Positions 21,868-34,104 of a stretch of DNA of 64,000 bases are shown here, piece after piece. The notes below the pieces were generated by a model. That model searched no databases, was not told the DNA's origin, and worked only from the letters and a program-made list of their open reading frames with translations. A program made the translations under genes and the position numbers. This stretch comes from Sistotremastrum niveocremeum HHB9708 (taxonomy: Eukaryota > Basidiomycota > Agaricomycetes > Sistotremastrales > Sistotremastraceae), in assembly GCA_001630475.1 (NCBI GenBank), contig KV419412.1, forward strand, positions 146,867 through 210,866, read 5' to 3'. Numbering within the stretch: the stretch's first letter is position 1; every line of letters starts with the position of its first letter.

Positions 21868-24670
21868 GAATCAAAACAGAGAGCGCACCAAGAGAGGCAA
21901 TAGAAGATTTCTTGTTGATCTTGCGGAGGGAAGAACGGGCACGAAAGTGCAGTCGTCGTTGAAGTGATGATGGAGAGTGTTGAGGCGGAGTTGGGATTTG
22001 CGGAACAAGATGTGCGCGCAAAGTTCAACATCACGTGATGTTTAGGGCAGGCTCGGATGACTTCGCACCGCTGCGTATTTCCCGGTGAGCTGTTCCGCAC
22101 GACGAACAGGCCCAAATCGAGGGCGGGTCGACAATATCACACTGAGGGAGACCCAAGTAAGCAAATTCTTTGAGTTCATTAAGTCACGGTACATCAGCTA
22201 TGTTATGGTAGTGGTAAGCAAGGACTAGCTATTGATATGCGACCCATATGTATCTGGCGAGATTGGGAGATATCACAGGGATATCAAGGGATATCCACGG
22301 GCATCTCAGGAGGTATCCCGAGTGCCGAGATCCGGCTGGTATCATTTTGGTCTCAGCCGAGATGCGAGATTCGACATCGTGGGAGGATTCGGCTCTGATA
22401 TTTCTGGGCCCTCGGGCGGGATTGGTGGTGTACACCCTGTGAATCCAAGCACCATAAAAGGTTATACACCACCCGACACGCCAATGACATCGCGATATCG
22501 CACGAGGAGAAGCCAGAGCATATCTAAGCGAAGATTTGGAGTGGGAGATGCATCCGCTTTCGTCATGCAAATCCGGGAGGATGAAAGGCTCGTGATATCT
22601 GTCCGAGAACCGGTAAGGTTCCGGCTTTCTAGATCTTGGATGTTTCGAGTTGCGTTCGTGGGATGAAGTTGTCGAAGTGGATGAAAAGAGAGATAAGCGA
22701 AAGACTATTGCCACCTAATCTTCAGGATACATGTGCTATACGTGCTGCGGCGGGATCGCGGGAGGCCTATTCCAGCTTTCGTTCTCAGGACGAAGAAAGA
22801 GTCAGATAGACTCCGAATGTCAGATTTCGTAGCAGAGGCGGTGGTGGGAATGGTGGGGAATAAGAAGAGGGGTGCCTGTATGAAGTCAGGGAAATAGACG
22901 GTGAGCGAAGGTGAGTCGTTGGAAGGCGGTGTTCGTCCCTGGTATCCTGGTCCTTAGTACTGGATTGTCATCATTAGTGCCATCACGCACCGTGGATTCG
23001 GGGCCTGATTTTTCGATCAAGTAGATAGCCTCAGATTCGAAGTAGGGAGACGTGAGAGTGCCTGAAGATGGGTTTCGAACAAGCGTACCTTGACTAGGCT
23101 CTTCCTGTTAGCGCCGCATGCTCATGGATTCTAAGAAAAGAGGGTCAGCAGTCAACGATCACGAGTGTGGAATCTGGAAGAAGATCGTAGCGTGCAGTGA
23201 ATTACGAATAATGTTGGTTGGTTTCTGGTAACTCTGAGTTTTCGATTGCGAAAGGGCACACAGGCACAGAAAGAGACCAAAACATTTTCAAAAATACGTA
23301 GCAGGAAACAGGATATCATAGTGTAGGATCACAGAACAATAGGACCATGAACGATGTAGGACGCATGCAAGACGAAATAATACAGCCATGGATATATTCC
23401 GGTCGATGGTCCTAGGCAACGGACCCAAGAGACAGATCCAGGCTTCGATTGAGCCAAACAGCAGGCGGCCGATATTGATATCGATATCCCGCATTTGTAC
23501 TCCGTGGTAAAAGGAGTGTATCGCTCGAGGTGTTAGTTGGAAGATAGGAGGCAAAGCAAAAGCTCAACTTCTCCCTTTATCAACGACGTCCGACGAGCGA
23601 TACGATGAAGTTCGTGATACATTTAGACTTTCGACAAACAGTTGCAACAATCCCTGGAACCAGATTATGCTTTCAATCGACCCTTGCAACATCGCCAAAG
23701 GCCCAAACTCAGACCCAAAGCACGTTGAAGGAAAAGAAAGCTAGTGCTTTGTCAGCCAATTGCTTCCGTCTTCTTCTTCGCGAGGAATCGTGAGAACATC
23801 GGCTTTGAGCTCGAAACGGACAAAGCAATCCCCAATCGATGGTAATCGATGATCTTCAGCTACGTCCATCATGTTGATCGTTCTCGATGTTCGCCCCTGC
23901 ACTCTATGTATCCGGCATATATACCAGACAGGATACATGCTGGATACCAGATGATTGGCCGGGGGGACGTGAGTGTCACGCCAACGCAACCAACAATGAC
24001 CTACCGGTCCAGTTGTGAGCTCGAAGGATGATCTAGCTCATTCGGACGGGTACATCAATGAAATCCAGCACAAGCTGCAAGAATCTCAACCATGAAATCA
24101 GGTGAGTATATCTGAGGAGGAGGAGTCGCATTATTTCATCGAACCCCGTTGACAGAGCTGGAGAGAACCGACGATGAGTGTATTGATGAAGTCTGATCAA
24201 TGCACGATTTAGACGGCTCAGCCATCGTACCGTAGAGTTCCATCACTGATCAGCCATTCGATATGGTGAGATCGAATATCGGTGCTCAAGATATGGTACG
24301 TACACACACGCCCCTTGGCTATCTGGACGATACGAGTCTGGAGTCTGGTGAAGACCACATTGACCTGGGTGAAAAAATACGCCGGGACATATCCTGGAGC
24401 TTTCTTCAAGCCAAGCATTTCGGTCCCATCGTGGATTCCGTCTACGAGTCTTATCGGATTATAACTTTATTCATTACTTAAATGATTCGGACGTCGAGCT
24501 ATAGATTATAATGACGTGCCGCGCATCTTCTCATCGCCGTTGATCCTCTCCTCCAGTTCTAAGACGTTCATCCGTCAAGCATTCAACCTTCCATGTGAGT
24601 CGTTTCCTGCGAGCCTGGTACACTATTCACATATCATTAAGATCGCCATAAGCTTGCTAAATGAAACCAC
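21868..24670. other. Gene-free stretch of 2.8 kb
   Basis: No frame with domain signal or coherent splicing was found on either strand. It contains a second GATATC cluster (22269-22599) and a GATATCGATATC run at 23477-23488. A decayed mobile element is possible but not shown. Confidence 0.5.
22269..22599. repeat. GATATC hexamer cluster B
   Basis: Five GATATC sites occur in 331 bp (22269, 22280, 22290, 22494, 22594), with related GGTATC and GATATT sites between them. The pattern resembles cluster A about 1 kb away. Confidence 0.6.
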
Positions 24671-25294
24671 TCACCGAATACCATACCTCCTCAAACGATC
24701 AAAATCAACATGCACCGGCTCCTTCCTCGAAGATTTCTTCCCACTACTCCGTGTCGCAATACCACCCCGCCTCGCGCTCAGACTCATCGAGCTGACCTGC
24801 TTCCACTGATCCTCATCCAACTGTCTCTCCATCTCCGCCTCTTTCTTCTTCATAATCCGAGATGACGTTCTCCTAATCTGGTTCTCGGGCACGGCTACTG
24901 GTTCGTCGACGTCGATGGAAGGAGTCGAAGGACTGTATTCGACTAGTGACGGCGTGTTGGCGGAGGAAGGTTCGGGAGTGGCAGATGAGGAAGAGGCGAT
25001 AGAAGAGGGCGCAGGTGGTTCGGGAAGAAGGAGGGCGTTCGCAAGTGTAGAGTACGACGAGATCGGAATATAGGTGGGCTCTGGGGATATGTGTCTCGGC
25101 GGGTGATAGCTCCCGTAATCGTCCTGTATATCATGAGCATTGACACTGTCAGTAGCTTCGAAGAAGGAACTCGCCACTGGCACATATATCGGTGGCATTG
25201 GCTCCATGCCATCATCATATGGTACGTAGTCCACATTTTGATACTCATAAAACGGTTGTTGATAGGACTGATAAGTGAATTCGTTGACAGACAT
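24671..25294 (-). CDS. Small acidic/Ser-rich protein of unknown function
   Basis: A single long frame of 207 residues starts MSVNEFTYQSYQQPFYEYQ. The first half is rich in Tyr, Pro, Glu and Asp, the middle is Ser/Pro-rich, and the last third is charged and probably helical (IRRTSSRIMKKKEAEMERQL followed by DEDQWKQVSS), ending RLRRYGIR. The stop codon TGA sits inside a perfect splice donor (CG|GTGAGT), so an additional small 3' exon is possible: an acceptor at ATGTGAATAG, just downstream, would add about 13 residues. A TATA box 40 bp upstream supports the start. No family is recognised; a nuclear role is a guess from the basic patches. Confidence 0.65.
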   Translation of the reverse strand: MSVNEFTYQSYQQPFYEYQNVDYVPYDDGMEPMPPIYVPVASSFFEATDSVNAHDIQDDYGSYHPPRHISPEPTYIPISSYSTLANALLLPEPPAPSSIASSSSATPEPSSANTPSLVEYSPSTPSIDVDEPVAVPENQIRRTSSRIMKKKEAEMERQLDEDQWKQVSSMSLSARRGGIATRSSGKKSSRKEPVHVDFDRLRRYGIR

Positions 25295-25332
25295 AACTTG
25301 GGCACTTTGCCCTCCCCAGAATTCCCCACCCC

Positions 25333-25342
25333 GTATTTATAC
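25333..25342 (-). promoter_or_regulatory. TATA box of the 25294 gene
   Basis: GTATAAATAC on the minus strand lies about 40 bp upstream of the start codon at 25294. Confidence 0.5.
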
Positions 25343-25904
25343 TCAAGAACACTCGGCTCCACCGCTCAGTGGCATACGTTAATACAAGGCTGCGCTCTTT
25401 TTTTTCTTCTTCTTCGCTTTGACGACGCAAGCGAGTACTTACGTATTCGGTTAGGTTACGCGACCCTGAAGAAAAAGCAGGCGGCGGTCGGGACCCACGC
25501 GCTTGACTCGGTAAATTAAACATTTTGGTTACCGGATAGGGACGATGACAAAGACACGCGGTGCGTTTCAGTCTTTTCAGATGCGGTATTGCCACTGACG
25601 ATAGTCTGAATAGAGGTTTGCCACTCATTTTCACTACCACTCATCTTATTGTGGTAGTCGCAGTGTCCATTCACGGTGATGCTCGGAAGTATTTTTTCGG
25701 AGATATGGAAACCACTGACGTTCCGATGTCCGACGCCGAAATTGGGGTGACTTTTTCACTCTCGGAACATGAGGCAACCGGAGCTTGACTTATTAACATT
25801 TCAAGGCATTGACTAAACTATTTTGTCCGTAGGTCTACTACGCCCGAATATCCAGATCGTAAACCGATTCAAGGACCGACACGGAGGTGAAGGATCGGAT
25901 TGAC
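25343..25904. other. Intergenic
   Basis: The stretch lies between the 25294 gene promoter and the 3' end of the zinc-finger gene. A poly-T/CTT run lies at 25397-25417. No gene is supported. Confidence 0.45.
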
Positions 25905-27297
25905 TCAACCCTTCTGTTCGGCTTTTCGTTCGAGTTGCTCGGTTTTCTCTCTGATTTTCTGATGGACCAGGTCGACATACCACTGTGGAAGAGTCAGCAA
26001 ATCTACAGAATAAACGAGTCTCAATTAAAGTAAAACGCACGTCTGGCAACTCAACGATATACTTCAAAATCTCATCCTCCCGGACCCGTTTGTTTGGGTT
26101 ATGTCCCTTGTTCTTCTTGAAGTGTCGCTGCAACGAATCCGCCCTCGCTGCGATGATCTGCGTGCAGTCAGAACACTGCAATGCCAATTTCGCAGGCAAC
26201 AGAACATGGGAGAACATATGCCGAAACATCGCCGACTCTTCGCCTTCGTAAGTACAATCCGACCAAGGACACTTCTTGAGGCCAGGTCTCCAGAGCCATG
26301 ATTCTGGAATCGAGGCTTCGATAGCTCTCTCATTCGCAATCATGAGTAACTCGTTTCGAGACGTCGTGCGGAAAGACTCGAATTTCTTTTCTGGGTCGGG
26401 GAGGACTTTGAGCGTGGCGAGGCCTGATGGTGGTGCTTTGGTCAATGGGGGCGGGAAGGTTGATTTCTTCATTGCCCGTTCCCTCTTGACCGCCGGTGTC
26501 GTTGTCGGGCTGTATCGCTGACGAGAACGCGCTGTCCTGATGGGACCTAACGATGGCGATGGCGGTCCGAGCTCAGGCTCAGGCTCTGATTCGACAGCTG
26601 GTTCAGGCTCGGGTTCTGGCACGAACACCGGCTCCGTTATACCCTCAATGGAATATAACGTCCTGGGAGAGATAGTGACGGGATTATCTCTCGAAGATGT
26701 TATATGGCGATGAGGAAGGCGAGCGGAGAGAGGGAGTGGGGTGGGTCTTCGATATGTCGATGAGGTGGTGTTACGAAGCGTCGATTCACGACGAAGGGAA
26801 GAGGAGGAAGTGTCGTCTGAGGAGGACGGTGTGGATTGTCTAGTGAGGCTGCTTGAGCTCGGCCTGGGTGTCGATCCGTCGAACAACTCGGAGAACTCAA
26901 GAGCATCACGCTTCACAACGTCAGTTAGAGGGATAGCTCGGAATAGTTAATCAGTATGGCGTACCCAGTCAGTAAATGATGGTTCAGCGAAGATAGTTCC
27001 AGGCAAATACGATTGATAAAAATCGCATGAATTCCAGTCGATAGCTCGTAATGTCAATGAGATGAGTCCGCCAGCGGTCTTAGTCTTAGGTGTAGGTGAA
27101 TAAACGGGGAGTGGTGAGGGACCCTGAAGTGAGGTGAAGCGGCTCAAACTCGATAATTCCTTGCGGTCGACGCAGGAGTCTCCATCGAAGAGGCTATCGA
27201 GACAGAACATTCGGTAACTATACGACGAAAGGAATGTGGGTGGGAGAGTGTGAAAGTTGATGGGAGTGGGGATGTCGGTATTTATTGACGAAGACAA
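25905..27297 (-). CDS. C2H2-type zinc-finger protein with disordered N-terminal half
   Basis: Three exons (27297-26965, 26910-26041, 25982-25905) give 426 residues. Residues of about 115-260 are Ser/Thr/Pro-rich with a run of Pro-Glu pairs. Two zinc-finger-like units follow at about 300-370: CPWSDCTYEGEES...FRHMFSH (Cys-x4-Cys, then His-x3-His) and LQCSDCTQIIAARADSLQRH followed by FKKNKGH (Cys-x2-Cys, His-x5-His). A lysine/arginine-rich stretch (NPNKRVREDE) and a short charged helix ending EQLERKAEQKG close the protein. It is probably a nuclear DNA- or RNA-binding regulator, inferred from the fingers. The last exon is fixed by the acceptor CCACAG and an in-frame TGA. The first intron (54 bp) uses acceptor GTGAAG, a weaker choice, so the exon 1/2 junction could be off. 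Confidence 0.72.
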
Positions 27298-29815
27298 GGA
27301 GGGGTGAATAATAGAGACTTGCTTCTAGTTGTTGGGCTGGGGCGTCTTGGTGACTACTCTTCTTGTCCATTGCCCTGAAACATGGCAATCGCCACTGCAG
27401 GTATTTTTTGTCTCCAAGTTATTCGAGTTGCCGCGCAATAGCAGGGCGATACCGAAGCTCCATTGACTTCTAGCCTGAGTAGCAGTTCAATATCGATGGA
27501 ATGGAGAAGGTGTAGGATGCATAGAAAGGCGAGATTGGAATTCCGACAAACAAGGTAATGTTTCACTTCAATAAACTCGCCTGCCGTCACCTTTTGGATG
27601 CATGCGATCTCTACAGCGCCGGCACTCTTCTCAAATCTTCCATTTCATTTGTATATCACGTATATTTGAACAGGCTGCCGACTTTCTCCTCGTCTCAGAA
27701 TGTACACCATCGAACTGCATTTTTACAACGATTGTCTTAGACCGATCCGATTCGGCAATTTTGAACGTCCCAAGACGAAATAATAAGCGCATGCTTCCAC
27801 AGATGTAGCTAGCTGCCTAAATCAATATTGGCGATTTTTGTAATCGACTAGCCATATCGAACACAGCTGAAAGGGAGGACAGACAAGTCGAACAAGGCGA
27901 TCTCGGGAATCGGGAATCTGCACCAAATTCGGCTAGTCAACCGCGATCGCCGGCTTCGGTTGCTTCGGTTGAGTCTCCGTCTCTCTCTCCGATGTTCCGA
28001 CAGTTTCCGATTTTCCGACTTTCTCCGCTCTTTTGCTCCCTTTGCCCTTACTTGCGATGACGATCATCTTGAGAACTATTCGCTGGCTAGGAACGCGTCG
28101 ATGGCTCATCTCGTGTGCTCTGAATTGTCCCTTGTCCCTGAAGAGGCGTTGAGAAGACGTGGCTTCCTGAGGTCGATCATGCTTTGAAAAGACGCGTTCG
28201 GATGTCATGAAGATGTCGACTGCGGATGATATTGAGATAACGGGAGTACCAGCTGAAGTCATCTGAGGTAAATCCCAGCTGTTGTTTCTAAAGCTCTGTC
28301 TCATCTGTTCAAGTTTGCTTGCAGGACGTATACATCAGTTGGCTAGATATTTCGCCAAACGGCTTCCAACGGCCACAAGATGGGTCGTGCTTTACGAAGA
28401 TGAAGCAATATGCACGCCGAAATTATACCCTCAATGTTATTCCTTTGAATTATAGGTACATACAACTTGTCCACCGCTGAGCGAACCTATGCTTAAATTA
28501 CTGAACAGCTGAAATCCGTCTCGGGGATGCTGCAATCGGTAGCACTCAGCATGCAATTTAGGCACTATAAAGCAACCCCGCGATCAAATATCTCTAAAGC
28601 ATCAGTTGAGATTGATAAGCGGCCTGTCGACGTTGAAGGATCGGCAGGTAAGAGATATATCAAATCAAATCATCGCACATGATCAAAGAGAACCTAATCT
28701 AACAACCCACTTGTTCTTTTTCTTAGAAACCTTAATAGTGCCTCGTCTTACTGTTATTCATGATTTGGGTCGCCAAGAAGCCTTTTGGGCGGCAGGATAC
28801 TGTATGAGATCCGGAGTCGAGTAAGCAGTGTTTTATTGCTGTATTGTAAGACGATGCTGAGTGACTCCACTTTAGCTTCTTGGATGACAAATACTCGTAT
28901 GACAGTCGACCACTGAGCCCTTGGCTGGTAGCACTGTGTGGTGTGCTATAGTATTTGATAGAATGGAAGAGTCAGATTGACCGTTCGGTGGGATGTCGCA
29001 GGATCGCAAGGGACAGTATGTGCTTCCATTTGTTTTGAGAATGTCAACTAATGATCTGTTAGTGGATCTGATCAGAGTTGATGAACAGATCGATTGTTTG
29101 CTTTCATTTCCGTTCACTGCTCTAGTTTATGCCGCCTCAATGCTGCAGAGATAACGCAACTTGCTCGAGTCAGTACGTCAATGCCACCAACTGTGCAGTG
29201 GCCGCAGACGAGTCGGATAGCTCGGAGACATTGGATTACGCGGGCAAGTCACCGATTGGAGAGCGGGTGTGCGAACCGTTCAATCAGCACCGCACACCGC
29301 AGGCCGGGCCACAGGACCCAGAAGGAGAATCTGTCAGACGAACATCAAATCTCGCATCTGCATCCCCAACCCGAACAACAGCTCAATCACAGCCCCGGCC
29401 AACATGATTCTTATATCTACCCTGCGCCTCGCCTCCCCCTCTCCTCTTCCCTCCTATCTTTCGATACGGCTGTACCGGCTATACCGGCTTGCGGACATTG
29501 AAAAGGTTCCCGATCTAGTCATCGGAGCACAGGATTTCACGTGCCTTTGTGCGTACTGCCATTATTCCCACGCCTCGCCCCTGTTCTAATTACGCGTTCC
29601 GAATCGTTCAAAGCCCCTTTGTTCCGTCTGCGCATTCGATCTTGTTTCTTTGTTGTTCACCCTCTTCACGGGCTCCAGTCGCTCTTCTTTGTGGCAACGG
29701 GCACTCTTATTCTTCTTTTGGGCGGGCTTTTGTGGCTTTTTCTACTTCAGTTCATTTCTTGTTCTCTTCTTCCTTTCGCCCCGTCCACTTCAATCGTCGA
29801 GTCATCGTGCAAAGG
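27298..29815. other. Gene-free stretch of 2.5 kb
   Basis: Only short overlapping frames without coding bias are present. It probably includes promoters for the zinc-finger gene (left) and for the 29816 gene. The last 300 bp before 29816 are pyrimidine-rich (CTTCTT-type), as is common in fungal leaders. Confidence 0.5.
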
Positions 29816-31372
29816 ATGTCCACTACGCTCACCCGTACAACGACCTCGACGTCCTCTCAAGTGTTCAACGCACCCCTTGGCAAATCTCGCGCTCGCACAG
29901 ACAGATACGATCCCACTCCAATCTCGGGATCCTTATTGTTAGCCTCGAGACCCCTCCCCAAACCCAAGCGGCATAACAACGCACACAATTACACCAGACA
30001 TCCTCTCCTCCTCACTATTGACACCTCCCCATCTACCATTGGCTCCAAATTACCGATCGGGCCCACCAAACCATTAAAGATTGTTAAATCTTCCAGTACT
30101 GCGGAGAGGAGTACGAGTGTACCCAGACCACGCGTCAAGTCGAGTGCGATTTTCCCAGTGATGCCACCCATATCTGCCATCATCGCACCTTTACCTTCCT
30201 CTGTCCCTCCTCTACCCTCTACCCCTCCGCCAGATATGCAATCCTTCGCCCAGCCAGCCTCCTATTCCACGCCTTCGACTTCTTCCTATTCTTCCGCGTC
30301 TTACGCGTCCTATTCCTCCCACACGTCATACTACCACACCGTGAACGCCTCATCTCCCTCCCCGCAGAAAACCTACACACCAACCCACCGCCTCACACCC
30401 TCCCGTCCACGTACATCATCACCCCTATGCCCTCTTCCAACGCAAACTCTTCCCTCCCGCCCACGCTTCCCAATAGGAAAGCGCCGCGTCGACTACTACA
30501 AAATCGCCCTTCGAGAATGGTGGAAGCGCAGTCCATGCGATCCAACCAGTCCGAAGAACGGGCCTTGTAAGAAGGGCGGAAAGAGGGCTTTGATGGCTAT
30601 GGGTGTTAGTGTTGCGGTTCGACTTTGGAGTGCGAATAGGGAGTTGGAGAAGTTGATTGAGATGTGTGGATCGCCGACTTCGGGAGATGGGGATGGGGAT
30701 ATGGAAGATGGGATGATTGAGGATATTGGGGAGGATCCTTTCCGAGCTATTGGTGACGATGTGGAACATGATTCTGATGCGGATGTGGATGGAATGGACG
30801 AAGAAGAAGCTGCCGAGGTTATAGCGGATGGAGAGCTCGATGTCGATGTTGAGAAAGATATCGATATGGACGAGACTCGACCTGTTCCAACGCTCACTAT
30901 CACATCCCCATCGCCTTGTTCGACTTCTCCTGAGCTTTCCGTCAACACGGAGAAGAACATCTCTATCGCTCTCAGTCTCGACTGCCGTGCCGATCATCAT
31001 CTATCCCACTCTCCCCCCGAAAGCTCAATGGACGCAGACCAACCAGCATCCAAGAAAGTCAAGCTTTCACCCTTCCCATCATCCTCCAGTACTCCCGCAA
31101 TATCCACTTCTGACGTTGCCGTCCTCTCATATCCCGCCGAGTCGCCCAAGGCGGTCCCATCGGTCGATGACGACTGGGAGTGGATAGATAACAGCGGAAC
31201 TCTCCTTCCGTACCTCACTTCATGCACTGCGTTGCCTACAGCTACTCTTCCCGCTTCTGCTCCTCTCGTGTCCGTTCCACTTGTTGGTGCGCGTGCGACG
31301 AGTGGGTATGAAGGCTTGGAGGGTCTTGGGAGGATGGAGAGACGACAAGCGAGGATGATCGTTTGTCGGTAA
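29816..31372 (+). CDS. Large Ser/Pro-rich, acidic protein of unknown function
   Basis: A single uninterrupted frame of 518 residues from MSTTLTRTTTSTSS. The frame is open 89 codons further upstream, but that part is pyrimidine-tract translation, so the start at 29816 is preferred. Order seen: a Pro/Ser-rich region; a compact basic segment at about 215-280 (PIGKRRVDYYKIALREWWKR, then SPCDPTSPKNGPCKKGGKRA and LMAMGVSVAVRLW) that looks folded and is the best candidate for a domain; a long Asp/Glu-rich region (about 285-350); then another Ser/Pro region with a basic patch ASKKVKLSPF that could be a nuclear localisation signal. No family is recognised. A role in the nucleus is inferred from composition only. 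Confidence 0.75.
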   Translation: MSTTLTRTTTSTSSQVFNAPLGKSRARTDRYDPTPISGSLLLASRPLPKPKRHNNAHNYTRHPLLLTIDTSPSTIGSKLPIGPTKPLKIVKSSSTAERSTSVPRPRVKSSAIFPVMPPISAIIAPLPSSVPPLPSTPPPDMQSFAQPASYSTPSTSSYSSASYASYSSHTSYYHTVNASSPSPQKTYTPTHRLTPSRPRTSSPLCPLPTQTLPSRPRFPIGKRRVDYYKIALREWWKRSPCDPTSPKNGPCKKGGKRALMAMGVSVAVRLWSANRELEKLIEMCGSPTSGDGDGDMEDGMIEDIGEDPFRAIGDDVEHDSDADVDGMDEEEAAEVIADGELDVDVEKDIDMDETRPVPTLTITSPSPCSTSPELSVNTEKNISIALSLDCRADHHLSHSPPESSMDADQPASKKVKLSPFPSSSSTPAISTSDVAVLSYPAESPKAVPSVDDDWEWIDNSGTLLPYLTSCTALPTATLPASAPLVSVPLVGARATSGYEGLEGLGRMERRQARMIVCR

Positions 31373-32268
31373 TTGCTTTTCGTTCTTTGTAAGTCGCTGC
31401 TACGTACAGGGCTTGATGAGATGCTTATTTCCATTTATCATAGTTATTACTGCTATGCTCTATCGTGACGGGCTCGTCAAGAAAGCCCGCCGCCCTGCCC
31501 TTGCGCCGTAGTGCATACCGATCCTCTCCGATCGATCGCGCAGCTCGACCCTCGCGTTGTTCCTTACGCACGATTCTGACCTTCGACTTCGACTTCACCC
31601 CTTTTGAAATAATTGCTTTTATTCTGACATTCACGAAACCTCACGACAAAACTTACGACCTTCATGCCTTCGCCCTCCGGGCTCTACCGTATCACGTATC
31701 ATTATCATCGATACCTCCTTGTTCTCCCGCTCTTCGCTTTTGTTCGATTGTTCATTCGATCACTTTTGTCTCTCGTCCTTTTGTCCTTTCAGCTTATTGT
31801 TATCCCCTTCGTCTTTTCTTCTCTTCGGATTTGTGTTCAACACACTATTATGCTTATTGTCCTCTCTGCCTTTTGTCTTTTGTCTTTGATGCTATGTAAC
31901 AAGATACCTTGTTATTCTTCAAGTCAATATGTACACGTTCTTCCACGCACGCCTTCGAATTGTACCGCAATACACACACGCTTACTTAAGTAATCTCATC
32001 TCAAAGTGCGATCAAATTTGGCATGAGCGTATTAAATGTGAATTGTAATTAGATCGAATAAGATCATCAACGTCGCCGACGTTGATACTATTTCCTACTC
32101 GAGTACTACGAAATCAAGAAGGCAAGAACAAAAGATGATGATAATAAGAATGAAAATGTCCCTTCCATAGCATATGCGCGGTTACGCGTTGTAAATCTTC
32201 CATAATCTACTTGACAAGATACTCCTGAGAGCACTGGATTGAAGCAAGAAAGCACCACTCTATCCAAA
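31373..32268. other. Convergent 3' intergenic region
   Basis: About 900 bp between the ends of the 29816 (+) and 32269 (-) genes. It is T-rich and non-coding in appearance; no features beyond 3' untranslated sequence are supported. Confidence 0.5.
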
Positions 32269-34005
32269 TTAAAGCAGGAGGGCAGAGAAGAACACAGCCA
32301 AGAGCGCAACGAACGAAGCATACTCCAATCCAACTTTGATAGGCGCACCCCCGCTCGTCGACCCCGAAGAAGAAGAGCCTGAACCATTATCAGAATCAGA
32401 TCCACTATCACCACCACCGCTCGTCGTATTCTTACCATTTCCATTCCCACTAGTCCCCAATCCTCCATTCTTCGTCGATCCGCCGGATGATGAGGAGTTG
32501 CTTGAGCCTGAGCCGGCACCGGGGTAAGTTGGGATTGCGGATTTGTTGGTTATTGTTTCGAGGTAGGCTGCGGAGGGGTCGTTGTGTTGACAACGGTTTA
32601 TGTCCATGAGGTGGAAGTTTGCAGCGAGCGCGGCGGGGATGGAGTAGCCAGTGGATAGATCTACGATATCACCGGATGTTAGCACGCGGTGTAGGAGAGC
32701 GGTGTAGGAGTACGTACCAACTTCCTGTTCGAAGAGATCGTGTTGCAGAACGATAAAGCCAGTGTTGAGCGTCGTGGCATTGGTAAGAATACTCTGGAAC
32801 TGCTGGAAGCTCTGTTGTCCGGTAACGATTCCACCGGGGACTTTCCAATCATTCGTATCGAACTGCGCCAAATCCGCAGGATTACGAGTCCAAATGATAG
32901 GTCTCATGCCCATAGCCAGACTGATAGCGCGAACACGGTTATCAATATCGCCCCAAGGGGGACGCCAGTACAAAGGCGATACACCCAAAGTCTCAAAGAT
33001 AGCCTGACGGGACCATCCAAGCTCCGCGACGACTTGTTCATTGGTCAATGCAGTGAGAGGGACTGAATGAGACCAGGTGTGAACAGCGATGTGATGGCCG
33101 GCCATGTAAGTGGCTTGGAGTACTTGGGGTCTTTCGACGATACGGGAGCCGACGGCGAAGAATGTACCGGTCAGGTCGTGAGTTTCGAGGAATTGGAGGA
33201 CCTTGGGTGTGTATGGGGAAGGACCGTCATCGAATGAAAGACCCCAGGTCAACTTGTCGGGGCAAGTGACGATATCTTCAGTGGCATTGGTGCAGCCACC
33301 GCAGGTCCACCAGCAGCGGGAAGTATCAGCAGCGGCGGCGGGATCACCTCCGCAGGTACCGTCGACGGTAGGAGTTATGGCGAGGATCGCAGGATCGATG
33401 CCTTGGATTTCTTGCATCCATTGTGCGACTTGAGGCGTATCAGTAGGGGGAACGGTGTTCTCAGGAGGGTAAGTATGATAATCAATCGTCACTGAAAATC
33501 AAGATGGCAGCCACATCAACATCTGTAGCTTTTTCAAGAAAATTTGATGGGACTTACGAGATGGAAGTACAGGTGCGCCCGAAACGGGAGGCGTGACACC
33601 GGCTTGATAAGTAGTTTGGAGAGGAGGAGTAGCTTCTGGCGGTGCACCAGAAGTGATCTCGTTGAGAGGGATGGTGGCAAAGGGATCAGTGGGGAGGGTC
33701 TCTATCGACGTCGGCGTCGGAGGTGTGCCTGTCGCCGCCGGACCTGACGTGGTCGTACCCTGGGCGGGCGCGGGCGATGATGAACCAGCACCTCCCGGCG
33801 TCGTCGACCCAGCAGGAGGGGTGGACGTTACGGTGACAGACGACGCGCCTGAAGCGGCGGCCTGTTGGATCTGACGAGCAGCAAGACGTTTGTGATTGTC
33901 GTCGATAGCATGTGCGTTGGGGTCTGCGTGTGCGTAGACTGAAGAAAGAAAAAGAGAGGAGGCGGCGAGTGCGAGCGCCGCTTTGCTCAGTGTGAAAGGC
34001 TTCAT
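32269..34005 (-). CDS. Chitin deacetylase (carbohydrate esterase family 4), secreted, probably GPI-anchored
   Basis: Three exons (34005-33558, 33491-32718, 32660-32269) give 537 residues. The start was chosen at MKPFTLSKAALALAASSLFL, a good signal peptide; a methionine 25 codons upstream lacks this. Residues of about 40-150 are Ser/Thr/Pro-rich. The NodB-type deacetylase domain (about 215-400) shows SFDDGPS (metal and base Asp), HTWSH (metal His pair), RPPWGDID and IVLQHDL. A Gly/Ser-rich linker and a hydrophobic C-terminus (FVALLAVFFSALLL) fit a GPI signal. The enzyme removes acetyl groups from cell-wall chitin to give chitosan. The second intron (57 bp) is in frame and stop-free, but its CTAAC branch site and the family motif EVDLSTGYSIP show it is spliced. 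Confidence 0.93.
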
Positions 34006-34093
34006 GGCCGTCGTCGGAGACGATGAGGACGAGGGGGAAACGAGGAGAGGGCGAACAGGAACTACTGTAACGGTTGGCAAGCGAAACTATACA

Positions 34094-34104
34094 GCCAGTC
34101 TTTT
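34094..34104 (-). promoter_or_regulatory. Possible TATA-like element of the chitin deacetylase gene
   Basis: CAATAAAAGAC on the minus strand lies about 90 bp upstream of the start codon at 34005. Confidence 0.3.

Noticed and set aside
21243-22354. GATATC clusters as the two terminal inverted repeats of one 1.2-kb transposon
   Set aside because: Only about 14 of 19 bases match in the best inverted segment, no target duplication was found and no transposase frame lies between them; kept only as an open question.
31465-31993. Overlapping open frames in the convergent 3' region
   Set aside because: T-rich 3' untranslated sequence between two gene ends; no family signal.
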